38,285 bases of DNA from contig CALCHI010000422.1 of the NCBI GenBank assembly GCA_937901285.1, positions 1-38,285 on the forward strand, written 5' to 3'. Position 1 is the stretch's first letter. Each line of letters opens with the position of its first letter. Of this stretch, positions 16,277-24,942 are shown piece after piece. This DNA comes from UBA8437 sp003445035. Its GTDB lineage: Bacteria; Planctomycetota; Planctomycetia; Planctomycetales; Planctomycetaceae. Below the pieces are notes generated by a model. The model did not search any database. It worked only from the letters and a program-made list of their open reading frames with translations, and was not told the origin of the DNA. The position numbers and the translations under genes were made by a program.

Positions 16277-18901
16277 ATGGTGATCGTGAAGACCGTTTTT
16301 CGGATCCTGGGTGTCCTGCTTTTTGCCGCGACGCCCCTTGTCGCCGATGAGCCGCTCGGGTTCTGGTCGTTCCAGCCACTGCGGTTCGAGATTCCCGACG
16401 TGGCCGACACCGACTGGCCGGTCAACACGATCGACCGGTTCATCCTGAGGCGGATCGAGCAGGGCCAGCGGAAGCCGTCAGGCCGGGCGAACGCCGTCGT
16501 TCTGCTCCGTCGTATCTGTTTCGGCGTGTTGGGACTGCCCCCGACACCTGGGCAACGTGACCGTTTCCTGTCGGACCGCCGTCCGGATGCGTGGTCGCGG
16601 CTGGTCGACCGCCTGCTGACCAGCCCACACATGGGAGAACGGTGGGGGCGTCACTGGCTGGACGTGGTGCGTTTTGCCGAGAGCTACGGATTCGAGCACG
16701 ATCTGGACAATGCCAACGCGTACCACTTTCGCGATTTCGTGATCCGGGCGTTCAACGATGACATGCCGTTTGATCGCTTCGTACGTTGGCAACTGGCCGG
16801 AGACGAACTGGCCGCCGGCGACGCCCTGGCGAGGATGGCCACCGGATTTCTGGCCGCCGGTGTTCACAACGCCGACATCGCCAAGGTGCGGGTCGAGCAG
16901 GAGCGGTACGACGAACTCGACGACCTGGTCAACACGGTCGGCACCTCGTTGCTGGGACTCTCGGTCGGTTGTGCAAGATGCCACGACCACAAGTTTGACC
17001 CGATTTCTCAGGAGGAGTACTACCGGTTTGCGGCGATCTTCGAGCGGACCATCCGCGGCGAGGTGGAACTTTCGACCGGGGCGACAAGCGGGGCGGGAGT
17101 CCGTCCGGTGCTGGTGGCCGGCGAAGGTCTGAAACCTCTGCCCCGGCTCTACAACCCGGGCCCGGCCTTCTACACCAAGACCTGGTTCCTGCGTCGCGGT
17201 GACGTGAAGTTGAAGGACCACGAGGTTCGTCCGGGTTACCTGGACGTGTTGTTGCCCGAGGGTGTGACCGAGCGTCAGTTTTCCGGTCCGAAGCAGCAGC
17301 CCAAAACCGGGACGCACCGGCCGACGTTCCGGAGATCGGGCCTGGCCCGCTGGGTCACCGACTCGCGCCGCGGGGCTGGTCACCTGCTGGCCCGGGTGAT
17401 CGTCAATCGGGTCTGGCAGCACCATTTTGGCCGCGGGTTGGTATCCACTCCCAACGACTTCGGCGACCAGGGACAGCGGCCGACTCACCCCGGATTGCTC
17501 GACTGGCTGGCGTCCGAGTTGATCGGCAACGGCTGGCGATTGAAGCCGATTCACCGGTTGGTGCTTTCCAGCGCGACCTACCGCCAGGCGGTCCTGAACC
17601 GGGCGCAGACCGAGCAGGACCAGGCGCTGTTTCGTGGGCGGGCGGTACGACGGTTGGAGGCCGAATCGATCCGCGACAGCCTGCTGGTGCTTGGTGATCG
17701 GTTCGACGGCCGGATGTTCGGTCCCGGTTCGCTCGATTCCGGCAACCCGCGGCGGGCGGTGTACTTCCGTGTCAAACGCAGTCAGCCGGACCCGTTGATG
17801 GCACTGTTCGATCTCCCCGACACCCTGCAGGGAACCGCCATCCGTTCGTCCACGATCGTCTCACCCCAGGCCCTGGCATTGCTCAACGGGCCGGTGGTAC
17901 GCCGGGCCGCCGCCTCGTTTGCCCGCCAACTGAGACAGGATCGGCCGCGGGCCGATCTGTCGACGCTGGTCAGGGACCTGTTTGTCAGGGCGTTTGGACG
18001 CGAGGCCACACCGGCCGAACTGGATGCCTCGGCTGCATTTCTTCAGGAACAACGGGACAGCTATCGTGCGATGACACGACCGGGGATTGACGAGAAACCG
18101 TCTGACGCTGGAAACGGCCTGGTGCTGGACCTGACCGCCGATGGTCTCGAGCCGGGCGAGGTGCTTCGTTGGGCAGACGCCCGATCCCAGCGGACCGGCA
18201 TTGTCTTTCGACCCCGGGAATCGGGACGGCCGCGGCTGGTTGTCTCAGCGACACCGACCGGCCGGCCGGCCGTTGCCTTTGGCCCGAAGCCGACGGTGCT
18301 GCAGGCTGACGACAACCCCAGCGTGGAATTTGGAACCGGTGATTTCACCGTGTCGGTCGTGTTTCGCATGGATCCGGCCAGTGCCAACGGAACCCAGATC
18401 CTGGGCAAGGACTCCTTTTCCGGTGATGGCACGTCCTACACCGGGTACTTCTTTCATGAGACCAAGGGGCACCTGAGGTTTTCGACCCGCAATCTTCGCA
18501 GCGGCAAGGGCCCGGTCAATTATCTCGATTCGCACGGGACCATACGCAGGGGAAGGTGGCACCGTGCGACAGCTGTCCGATCGAAGCGAACCGTGAAGCT
18601 GTTTCTCGACCAGGCGGTTGCTCCGGACCGCATCCTGGTCGAACCCTCGCCGACGAACGTCGACAACGACGTTCCGTTGAAGCTGGGGCTGATTGACGAG
18701 CACCCGTCCGGAGCGTTTCACGGTGCCCTGGCCGAAGTTCGTCTCTACCGTCGAGCCCTCTCGGACGAACAGGTCCGGTTGCTTCATGCTCGGCAGGGAC
18801 GCGAGTACCTGGGGCTTCAGCCCGTCGATCCCCTGGATCTGGCCCTGGTCGATCTCTGCCAGGCGATCTTCTGTCTCAACGAATTCCTGTACATTCAGTG
18901 A
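16277..18901 (+). CDS. PSCyt2-PSD1 protein with LamG-like C-terminal insertion (no PSCyt1)
   Basis: An 874-residue exported protein. The signal peptide (FRILGVLLFAATPLVADEP) runs straight into PSCyt2/DUF1549 (from FWSFQPLRF at 29), so the N-terminal PSCyt1 haem domain is absent. The single CxxCH is CARCHDHKFDP (C232, C235, H236). PSD1/DUF1553 spans about 352-600. A LamG/concanavalin-like domain (about 612-845, with GDFTVSVVFRMD and FHGALAEVRLYRRALSDEQV) is nested before the conserved PSD1 tail IFCLNEFLYIQ. The start is ambiguous: the ATG at 16277 has AAGGTG immediately adjacent, whereas an in-frame GTG at 16286 has it nine bases upstream; both keep the signal peptide. It is divergent from the enolase-family gene and followed by a DUF1501 gene 32 bases after the stop. 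Confidence 0.95.
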   Translation: MVIVKTVFRILGVLLFAATPLVADEPLGFWSFQPLRFEIPDVADTDWPVNTIDRFILRRIEQGQRKPSGRANAVVLLRRICFGVLGLPPTPGQRDRFLSDRRPDAWSRLVDRLLTSPHMGERWGRHWLDVVRFAESYGFEHDLDNANAYHFRDFVIRAFNDDMPFDRFVRWQLAGDELAAGDALARMATGFLAAGVHNADIAKVRVEQERYDELDDLVNTVGTSLLGLSVGCARCHDHKFDPISQEEYYRFAAIFERTIRGEVELSTGATSGAGVRPVLVAGEGLKPLPRLYNPGPAFYTKTWFLRRGDVKLKDHEVRPGYLDVLLPEGVTERQFSGPKQQPKTGTHRPTFRRSGLARWVTDSRRGAGHLLARVIVNRVWQHHFGRGLVSTPNDFGDQGQRPTHPGLLDWLASELIGNGWRLKPIHRLVLSSATYRQAVLNRAQTEQDQALFRGRAVRRLEAESIRDSLLVLGDRFDGRMFGPGSLDSGNPRRAVYFRVKRSQPDPLMALFDLPDTLQGTAIRSSTIVSPQALALLNGPVVRRAAASFARQLRQDRPRADLSTLVRDLFVRAFGREATPAELDASAAFLQEQRDSYRAMTRPGIDEKPSDAGNGLVLDLTADGLEPGEVLRWADARSQRTGIVFRPRESGRPRLVVSATPTGRPAVAFGPKPTVLQADDNPSVEFGTGDFTVSVVFRMDPASANGTQILGKDSFSGDGTSYTGYFFHETKGHLRFSTRNLRSGKGPVNYLDSHGTIRRGRWHRATAVRSKRTVKLFLDQAVAPDRILVEPSPTNVDNDVPLKLGLIDEHPSGAFHGALAEVRLYRRALSDEQVRLLHARQGREYLGLQPVDPLDLALVDLCQAIFCLNEFLYIQ

Positions 18902-18933
18902 TCCGAGTTTCTCCCCGGAATGGTGTGTTGCCC

Positions 18934-20385
18934 ATGACCGAGACGTCCCTGGCCTACCGGATGACCGGCTACGGATCGCGTCGCGATTTCCTGTCGCGGG
19001 CGGGGGCCGGTTGTGGCACGCTGGCGTTGGCCAGTTTGATGGCTGCTGAAGCGACGGCGGACCCGGACCCGCGTGCCCCCCTGGCTGCGCAGTTGGGGCA
19101 TCACGTTCCGGCGGCGAATTCGGTCATCTGGTTGTTCATGCACGGAGCCCCCAGCCAGGTGGACACGTGGGACTACAAGCCCGCACTGGCCCGACGGCAT
19201 GGGCAGACGGTCCAGGACTTCGATCAGTCGACCGGGTTTTTTGCCGGTGCAGGTGGTCCGATCATGCGGTCACCGTTCTCGTTCCGGCAGTACGGTGACT
19301 CGGGGACCTGGTGCTCGGAACTCTTCACACGGACTGCGCACCACAGCGATGACATGGCGTTTATCCACTCGTGTTTTGCCCACGAAAACAACCACTCGCC
19401 CGCCCAGTTCCAGATGAACACCGGGATGGCCCGGATGGGTTTTCCGTGCGTGGGGTCGTGGGTGACGTACGGGCTGGGGACCGGGAACCGCAACTTGCCC
19501 GGGTTCATCGTCATGTACGATTCGCGGGGCCGCGGGACTCCGAAGTCGAGGGCGTCGGCCTGGGGGTCGGCGTTTCTGCCCGGTGTCTACCAGGGGACTC
19601 CCGTCGTCAGCCACGACACGCCGATCGACAACCTGAGGCGTCCCGGCCTGCTGACCGACAGCATGCAGCGTCGGCAACTGGGCCTGATCACCAGGTTGAA
19701 CCGTCAACACCAGAGGCGGTTGCCGGGGCGTGGTGAACTGGAGGCGAGGATCCGCAGTTTTGAACTGGCTTACCGGATGCAGATGGCGGCTCCCGAAGCG
19801 CTGGACCTGTCACAGGAGACCTTCGCGACTCGCACGTTGTACGGCCTGGATGATCCGCAGTGCGGTCATTTCGGACGCCAGGCATTGATGGCCCGTCGTC
19901 TGGTCGAGCGTGGGGTACGGTTCGTGCAACTCTACAGCGGTGGTTTCAACAACGACGACTGCTGGGACGGCCACTCCAACATCGACAAGAACCACCGCCA
20001 GTTTGCCGGGGAAACCGACCGACCGATCTCGGGACTGCTGACGGACCTGAAACAGAGAGGCCTGCTCGAATCGACGCTGGTGGTCTGCTGCGGCGAGTTC
20101 GGACGGCTGCCGCTGGTGCAGACCGGCGGGACCGGTCGGGACCACAACCCGCTGGCATTCACCACCTGGATGGCCGGTGCGGGGGTCCGGGGCGGGACGC
20201 ACTTCGGAGCAACCGACGAGATCGGGATGAAGGCCGTCGAGAATCGCGTCAGCGTGCACGACCTGCACGCGACGATCCTGGACCGGCTGGGCCTGGATCA
20301 CGAGCGGTTGACGTTCCGCCACAACAGCCGTGACATCCGGTTGACCGATGTCTCGGGGCGGGTTGTTCGCGAGATCCTCGCCTAG
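18934..20385 (+). CDS. DUF1501 family Tat-exported protein, paired type
   Basis: A 483-residue protein with a twin-arginine motif at R16-R17 (GSRRDFLSRAGAGCG) and the paired-type DUF1501 hallmarks: FMHGAPSQVDTWDYKP, CWDGHSN, GEFGRLP, GRDHNPLAFTTWMAGAGVRGG, DLHATILDRLGLDHER and LTDVSGRVVREILA. In the GEFGRTP motif Thr is replaced by Leu, the only such change among the six copies. An in-frame GTG at 18898 would overlap the preceding stop by four bases; the ATG at 18934 is preferred because the signal sequence then has a normal length. It forms a two-gene plus-strand unit with the PSCyt2-PSD1-LamG gene and converges on the S9 peptidase gene. Exported, function unknown. Confidence 0.94.
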   Translation: MTETSLAYRMTGYGSRRDFLSRAGAGCGTLALASLMAAEATADPDPRAPLAAQLGHHVPAANSVIWLFMHGAPSQVDTWDYKPALARRHGQTVQDFDQSTGFFAGAGGPIMRSPFSFRQYGDSGTWCSELFTRTAHHSDDMAFIHSCFAHENNHSPAQFQMNTGMARMGFPCVGSWVTYGLGTGNRNLPGFIVMYDSRGRGTPKSRASAWGSAFLPGVYQGTPVVSHDTPIDNLRRPGLLTDSMQRRQLGLITRLNRQHQRRLPGRGELEARIRSFELAYRMQMAAPEALDLSQETFATRTLYGLDDPQCGHFGRQALMARRLVERGVRFVQLYSGGFNNDDCWDGHSNIDKNHRQFAGETDRPISGLLTDLKQRGLLESTLVVCCGEFGRLPLVQTGGTGRDHNPLAFTTWMAGAGVRGGTHFGATDEIGMKAVENRVSVHDLHATILDRLGLDHERLTFRHNSRDIRLTDVSGRVVREILA

Positions 20386-20417
20386 GGTTGGCGACGGCGA
20401 CTTTCCGCCCGGTTCGT

Positions 20418-22466
20418 CTACCGGTGCACCTCGAACCATTTCAGCACGTGGGCGACCTTGACCATCAACCGGCTGGGTCGGGCAACGATCCCATGGCTGG
20501 CCCCGGGCACGCGGACCATCATCGTGTCGACGCCCCGGAGTTTCAGGGCCTGGTAGAACTGCTCGGATTCTGAGATCGGCGTGCGGTGGTCGTCCTCGCC
20601 GGTCAGCAGCATCGTCGGTGTCGTGACCTTGCCGACCAGGGAAATCGGAGAGCGGGCCAGGTACCGCTGGGGCTCCTCCCACGGCATGTGGTGAAACCAG
20701 TAGCGGGCGATACCGGGGTAGGCGTCAGTGACACCGATGAAACTGTGCCAGTTGATGACCGGTTTCTGGGCCACCGCCGCGCGGAACCGGCCGGTCTTGC
20801 CGACGACCCAGGCGGTGAGAATGCCACCTCCGCTGCCACCGGTGATGTACTGTTGCTTCGGATCGGCCCAGCCCCGTTCGATCAGTACGTCGAGACCGGA
20901 CATCATGTCCTGGAAATCGCCCTCGCTGGGATAGTTGTGGTCGATCAGGTCGGCAAACTTCCGGCCGTAGCCGGTGCTGCCGCGAGGATTGGTGTAGAGC
21001 ACGATGTAGCCCGCGGCGGCGTACAACTGCACTTCGAACGAGAACCGTTCACCGTAATTGGCAAATGGCCCCCCGTGGATTTCCAGCATCACCGGATACC
21101 GCTTGGACGATTTGGTGCGGCCGCGGGGGTCGAATCCGGGAGGTGTGACAACCCAACCCTGGATCTCGCGACCGTCGAACGACGACTTGTACCGGATCGA
21201 CTCGGTGCGGCCGAGTTGTCGTTGTGAGAAGAGGTCGTCGTTGAGCCGGGTGATCCGGCGGGCCGGCTTGCCACGAGTGGCGATTGCCAGGTCGGCGGGA
21301 TATTCGGGGCGGGTCTGCGTGTAGGCGACGGTGCCCTTGTCCGAGACGCTGAAGGTGCCGCTGGCGTAGGGGCGACCGACGGTGGTGCCGCCGATGTTGG
21401 TGGCCACCGGAACGATCTTGTCGGGTTTCTTCAACGAGACGAATCCGACCCTGGTCACGCCCTGGTCGTCGTACTGGACGTACAGTCCCTCGCCGTCCCC
21501 GGCCCAGGTGCAACTCAACAGGTTTCGGTCGAGCGAACCGGCCAGTCGCTTCGGGTTGGACGACTTGTCGAGACCGAGCAGCGTCAGCTCATCGTCCTGG
21601 TAACTCTTGCCCTGGTCGCTGAAGCCCAGGTACGCGACCCACTTGCCGTCCGGCGAGATGGCCGGGGCGTGGTCGGGTCCCTTGCGGTCGGTCAGCCGGG
21701 CGATCTTCCCGTCGCTGACCGTCACGGCGTGGAGGTCCGAACGGCGGGTCTCCAGTTCCCAGTCCTTGCGTCGCGTGGCCGAGAAGACGACGCGGCGTCC
21801 GTCGGCGGTCCAGGCGAGTTGGCCCGAGTGGTTGTAGTTGCCTGAGGTGAGTTGTTGGGGGCGTCCACCGTCGGCGGGGACCATGAAAACGTGTGAGAAT
21901 CCCGGTTCCAGGTATCCCTGGCCGTCGGCCCGGTAATGAACCCGGTCGATCGCACGTGCCGGCTTGGCCCACTCGGCGCCCTTGGGCGGTGACGGCAGCG
22001 TGACAAAGGGTTTGGGAGACGAGGGGACGAACATCGTGAAGGCCAACCGTTTGCCGTCGGGTGACCAGGCGATGTTGCCGGGAGAACGGTCTGTCTGTGC
22101 GATTCGGGCCGTTTCTCCGGAACCGGTCCAACGGACCATCAAGGCACTGCCTTTTTCGCCGCTGGCGACATACGCCAATCGCTTGCCGTCCCGCGACCAG
22201 CGGGCCCCGGATGCCTTCACCGAGTCGTCCAGCAGGGGACGATGGTTCCTGCCGTCGGTGTCGACGACCCACAGCCGACCACGGACCCGGTCGGTCATGA
22301 TGTCCATCGAGTTGCGGGTGTAGATGACTCGCTTGCCGTCCGGGGAGATCTGGGGATCGGAGCCGAATTCGAGAGCGAACGCGTCGATCAGTTCCAGGGG
22401 CTGGGCGGCAGTGGCCGGGACGGCGGTGGCGAGTGAGATTGCCAGGACGAGGATCACGCGTTTCAT
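20418..22466 (-). CDS. Secreted S9 family prolyl-oligopeptidase-type peptidase
   Basis: A 682-residue serine peptidase of the S9 family (acylaminoacyl-peptidase / dipeptidyl-peptidase IV type). A signal peptide (MKRVILVLAISLATAVPATA) is followed by a TolB/WD40-like beta-propeller with repeated SPDGKR-type blades (for example at 41-46, 135-140 and 271-276). The C-terminal alpha/beta hydrolase starts near 430. The catalytic triad can be read as Ser545 in GGSGGG, Asp626 in GEDDHRTP and His658 in GASHG. HGGP (464-467) supplies the oxyanion region. Such enzymes cleave short peptides or acyl-peptides in the periplasm. The start overlaps the stop of the SASA esterase gene by four bases (ATGA), so the two are translationally coupled as the last genes of a four-gene minus-strand operon. 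Confidence 0.95.
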   Translation of the reverse strand: MKRVILVLAISLATAVPATAAQPLELIDAFALEFGSDPQISPDGKRVIYTRNSMDIMTDRVRGRLWVVDTDGRNHRPLLDDSVKASGARWSRDGKRLAYVASGEKGSALMVRWTGSGETARIAQTDRSPGNIAWSPDGKRLAFTMFVPSSPKPFVTLPSPPKGAEWAKPARAIDRVHYRADGQGYLEPGFSHVFMVPADGGRPQQLTSGNYNHSGQLAWTADGRRVVFSATRRKDWELETRRSDLHAVTVSDGKIARLTDRKGPDHAPAISPDGKWVAYLGFSDQGKSYQDDELTLLGLDKSSNPKRLAGSLDRNLLSCTWAGDGEGLYVQYDDQGVTRVGFVSLKKPDKIVPVATNIGGTTVGRPYASGTFSVSDKGTVAYTQTRPEYPADLAIATRGKPARRITRLNDDLFSQRQLGRTESIRYKSSFDGREIQGWVVTPPGFDPRGRTKSSKRYPVMLEIHGGPFANYGERFSFEVQLYAAAGYIVLYTNPRGSTGYGRKFADLIDHNYPSEGDFQDMMSGLDVLIERGWADPKQQYITGGSGGGILTAWVVGKTGRFRAAVAQKPVINWHSFIGVTDAYPGIARYWFHHMPWEEPQRYLARSPISLVGKVTTPTMLLTGEDDHRTPISESEQFYQALKLRGVDTMMVRVPGASHGIVARPSRLMVKVAHVLKWFEVHR

Positions 22467-23482
22467 CTTGGTGTCTTCCCAGGAGGCTTGGTCGATGTGG
22501 ACGAGGTGTCTTGCGAGATGAGCTTGAGCATGGCGTGGCCCATGGCGTCGCCGATCAGGAAATAGCTTTCCGCATTGCCGAACCAGTGGTGGCCGTGGCC
22601 GACGTTGGGAGATTGCCTGGCCGGACGAGCGAAAGCCGTGGTCGGGACAAAGGCGGTGTGTTTGGCGATCTCCGACCGCGCTGCGGCCGCCCTCTGGGCG
22701 GCCCGGATCTTCAGCATGTTCTTGCCAGCCTTGGGACCCCCGTTGCCGAGTTCGCCGATCACCACCGGCAGGTCGGGCACACGGAGATCACGGCGGATGT
22801 CCTGCGCCAGGTGCACGAGGTTGGTCTCGTACTCGGCCCGTGCCTTGTCGTTGAACATGTCGTTCCAGCCCTGGAACCAGACAAAGCCGGCCAACTGGTG
22901 GCCACCGGCAGACGCCTCGGGGAACTCCTTCTCGAGACCGGCCAGGGCCTGGTGGATTTCTGCGAGCATGCGGTGGTAGTAGGGGCCGGTGGGGCCCGAG
23001 GCGGTGGGCGGCCGAAAGTCCTTGTGGAGACTCTTGCCACCCCAGGCGGTCTTGATCAGCAGGACCGGAGCCGCGATCGCCTCGCCGACGACGTGGCCGA
23101 ACTGGAACTCGGGACCGATGTGGTGCTTGCCCGGGTAGCCTGTGAAGCCGATGGAGAGTCCGCCGAGCTTGAGGTTCTTGCGGGTCTGGAAGCGGACGAA
23201 CACGTCGTCACGGACAACCCAGGCCCCCTCGGGTGTCTTGACGTGGGAGAATCGCCTGGCGTTTGCCGGGTCGGCCATCACCTTTGCCAGCGTTCCGAGG
23301 CCACCGTTGTAGTGCTTGGGGTGATCGAGGTCGACAACGCCCTGGCCTTCCATGTTGGACTGGCCGGCGAGGATGAAGACCTGAAGCTTGGGGGGAGCCT
23401 GGTCGTCACCACGAGCCGGCGAGAGCGGGATTCCGACCAGCAGCAGGAGCAGGACGGCGGAGGCGAAAGCCGTACGCGGCAT
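22463..23482 (-). CDS. Secreted sialate O-acetylesterase-like (SASA/SGNH) esterase
   Basis: A 339-residue protein with a signal peptide (about 1-25, Leu-rich core) and a SASA/DUF303 domain, a GDSL/SGNH-type fold that removes acetyl esters from carbohydrates. The nucleophile block is FILAGQSNMEGQG (Ser42); KTAWGGKSL and WFQGWNDMF are the expected second and third blocks (Gly and Asn of the SGNH set). The usual C-terminal Asp-x-x-His is less clear: GHGHHWFGNAESY supplies His, but the Asp is not obvious. The frame is open 60 bases further upstream; the ATG at 23482 is chosen because it begins the signal peptide. It is third in the operon PSCyt2-PSD1, DUF1501, SASA, S9 peptidase, 52 bases after DUF1501. 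The context suggests de-acetylation of a glycan outside the cytoplasm. Confidence 0.88.
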   Translation of the reverse strand: MPRTAFASAVLLLLLVGIPLSPARGDDQAPPKLQVFILAGQSNMEGQGVVDLDHPKHYNGGLGTLAKVMADPANARRFSHVKTPEGAWVVRDDVFVRFQTRKNLKLGGLSIGFTGYPGKHHIGPEFQFGHVVGEAIAAPVLLIKTAWGGKSLHKDFRPPTASGPTGPYYHRMLAEIHQALAGLEKEFPEASAGGHQLAGFVWFQGWNDMFNDKARAEYETNLVHLAQDIRRDLRVPDLPVVIGELGNGGPKAGKNMLKIRAAQRAAAARSEIAKHTAFVPTTAFARPARQSPNVGHGHHWFGNAESYFLIGDAMGHAMLKLISQDTSSTSTKPPGKTPR

Positions 23483-23534
23483 CACGAGGTTCCGGAATGG
23501 AGAGAGCGAGAAGGGAGAGACACGGCGGAGTGCT

Positions 23535-24938
23535 TCAGGCACGCACCAGTCGCGCCGCGAGATTGTTCTGGCCGCCGACGTCGGTGAGGCGGCGGTAACG
23601 TCCTTCGAAGAGATAGGTCAGCTCTTCGTGGTCGATTCCCATCAGGCCGAGCATCGTGGCGTGGAGGTCGTTGACGTGGACCTTGTCCTCGACGGCGGCA
23701 AAGCCGAAGTCATCGGTGGCCCCGATCGTCTTTCCGCCACGGATGCCCCCGCCGGCCATGAAGGCGCTGAATCCGTAGGGGTGGTGGTCACGACCATTGG
23801 TCCCCTGCTTGATCGGCGTGCGACCGAATTCTCCGACCCAGACCAGCAGCGTCGATTCGAGCAGACCTCGCTGTTCCAGGTCGCTGATCAACCCGGCGAT
23901 CGGCTGGTCGACCTTCTCTGCCTGGGTGTTGTGATTGCCGCGGGTGTCGCCGTGAGCGTCCCAGCCTCCGCAGATCAACTGCACGTAGCGGACACCTCGT
24001 TCGACCATCCGGCGGCCCATCAGGCACATCTTGCCGTAGCGGTCAGTCGATTTTCCGTCACCGATGCCGTAGAGGTCCTGGGTCTTTTGGGTTTCGCTGG
24101 AGAGATCGATCAGTTCGGGCGCAGCCGACTGCATGCGGAAGGCGAGCTCGTAGTTGGAGATGCGTGCGTCGAGCCTGGAATCGCCCGGACGGGCAAAGCG
24201 GTGCTGGCGGTTCCAGGCGTTGATCTGATCGAGCAGACGCCGCTGTTCACCGGCCGAGATCGACTTGTGTCTCGAGAGGTTCTGGATCGGGGCTCCCTGG
24301 ATCCTCATGTCGGTTCCCTGGTAGACGGCCGGCAGGAAGCCCGAACTGTACATCGAGGCGCCGTTCCGGAAGATGCCGTCGGTCATTGCGATGTAGGCCG
24401 GCAGGTTCTGGCTCTGGCAGCCCAGTCCGTAGACCACCCAGGCTCCGACGCTGGGATGACCGAGCAGTTGAGTGCCCGAGTGCATCATGATCATTGCCGA
24501 GCCGTGGATGAACAACTCGTGGTGCATTGATCTGATGATGGCCAGCTTGTCGGCGTGTCCGGCGAGCCGGGGGAAGATGCTGGAGATCTCCTGGCCACTT
24601 TCGCCGTACTTCCGGAAGGAGAACTGTGGTGCCATCACCGTGGCATCGGCGGTATTGATCTGGGCCAGGTCGTAGTCCTGAAGTTCCTTGGGCAGCAGCT
24701 TTCCGTCGAACTTTTTCATCACCGGCTTGGGATCGAACGTCTCGAGTTGGCTGGGCCCACCCTGCATGAACAGGAAGATCACGTTGCGGGCGGTCCCGGG
24801 CAGTTGCGGTGGTCGCTGGGCCAGGGGGAGAGCCGACGAGGGCTTGTCGGCCAGTGACTGGTGTCGAAGCAGGTCGCCCAGCGCCAAGGCACCGAAGCCC
24901 AGTCCACCGGTTTCCAGAAAATCACGTCGTGATGTCAT
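23535..24938 (-). CDS. DUF1501 family Tat-exported protein, paired type
   Basis: A 467-residue protein whose very short N-terminus, MTSRRDFLETGGLGFGALAL, is a twin-arginine signal (R4-R5). The DUF1501 domain shows FMQGGPSQLETFDPKP, WDAHGDTRGNHN, GEFGRTP, GRDHHPYGFSAFMAGGGIRGG and DLHATMLGLMGIDHEE. The position usually held by Asp in the first motif is Glu here (QLETFD). Its C-terminus (LTDVGGQNNLAARLVRA) differs from the VVxEVLA ending of its three paired relatives. The start is the ATG at 24938, four bases after the stop of the PSCyt2-PSD1 gene; the frame is open far upstream but that part is antisense-free shadow coding inside the neighbouring gene. Second gene of a four-gene operon. Confidence 0.94.
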   Translation of the reverse strand: MTSRRDFLETGGLGFGALALGDLLRHQSLADKPSSALPLAQRPPQLPGTARNVIFLFMQGGPSQLETFDPKPVMKKFDGKLLPKELQDYDLAQINTADATVMAPQFSFRKYGESGQEISSIFPRLAGHADKLAIIRSMHHELFIHGSAMIMMHSGTQLLGHPSVGAWVVYGLGCQSQNLPAYIAMTDGIFRNGASMYSSGFLPAVYQGTDMRIQGAPIQNLSRHKSISAGEQRRLLDQINAWNRQHRFARPGDSRLDARISNYELAFRMQSAAPELIDLSSETQKTQDLYGIGDGKSTDRYGKMCLMGRRMVERGVRYVQLICGGWDAHGDTRGNHNTQAEKVDQPIAGLISDLEQRGLLESTLLVWVGEFGRTPIKQGTNGRDHHPYGFSAFMAGGGIRGGKTIGATDDFGFAAVEDKVHVNDLHATMLGLMGIDHEELTYLFEGRYRRLTDVGGQNNLAARLVRA

Positions 24939-24942
24939 CGGC

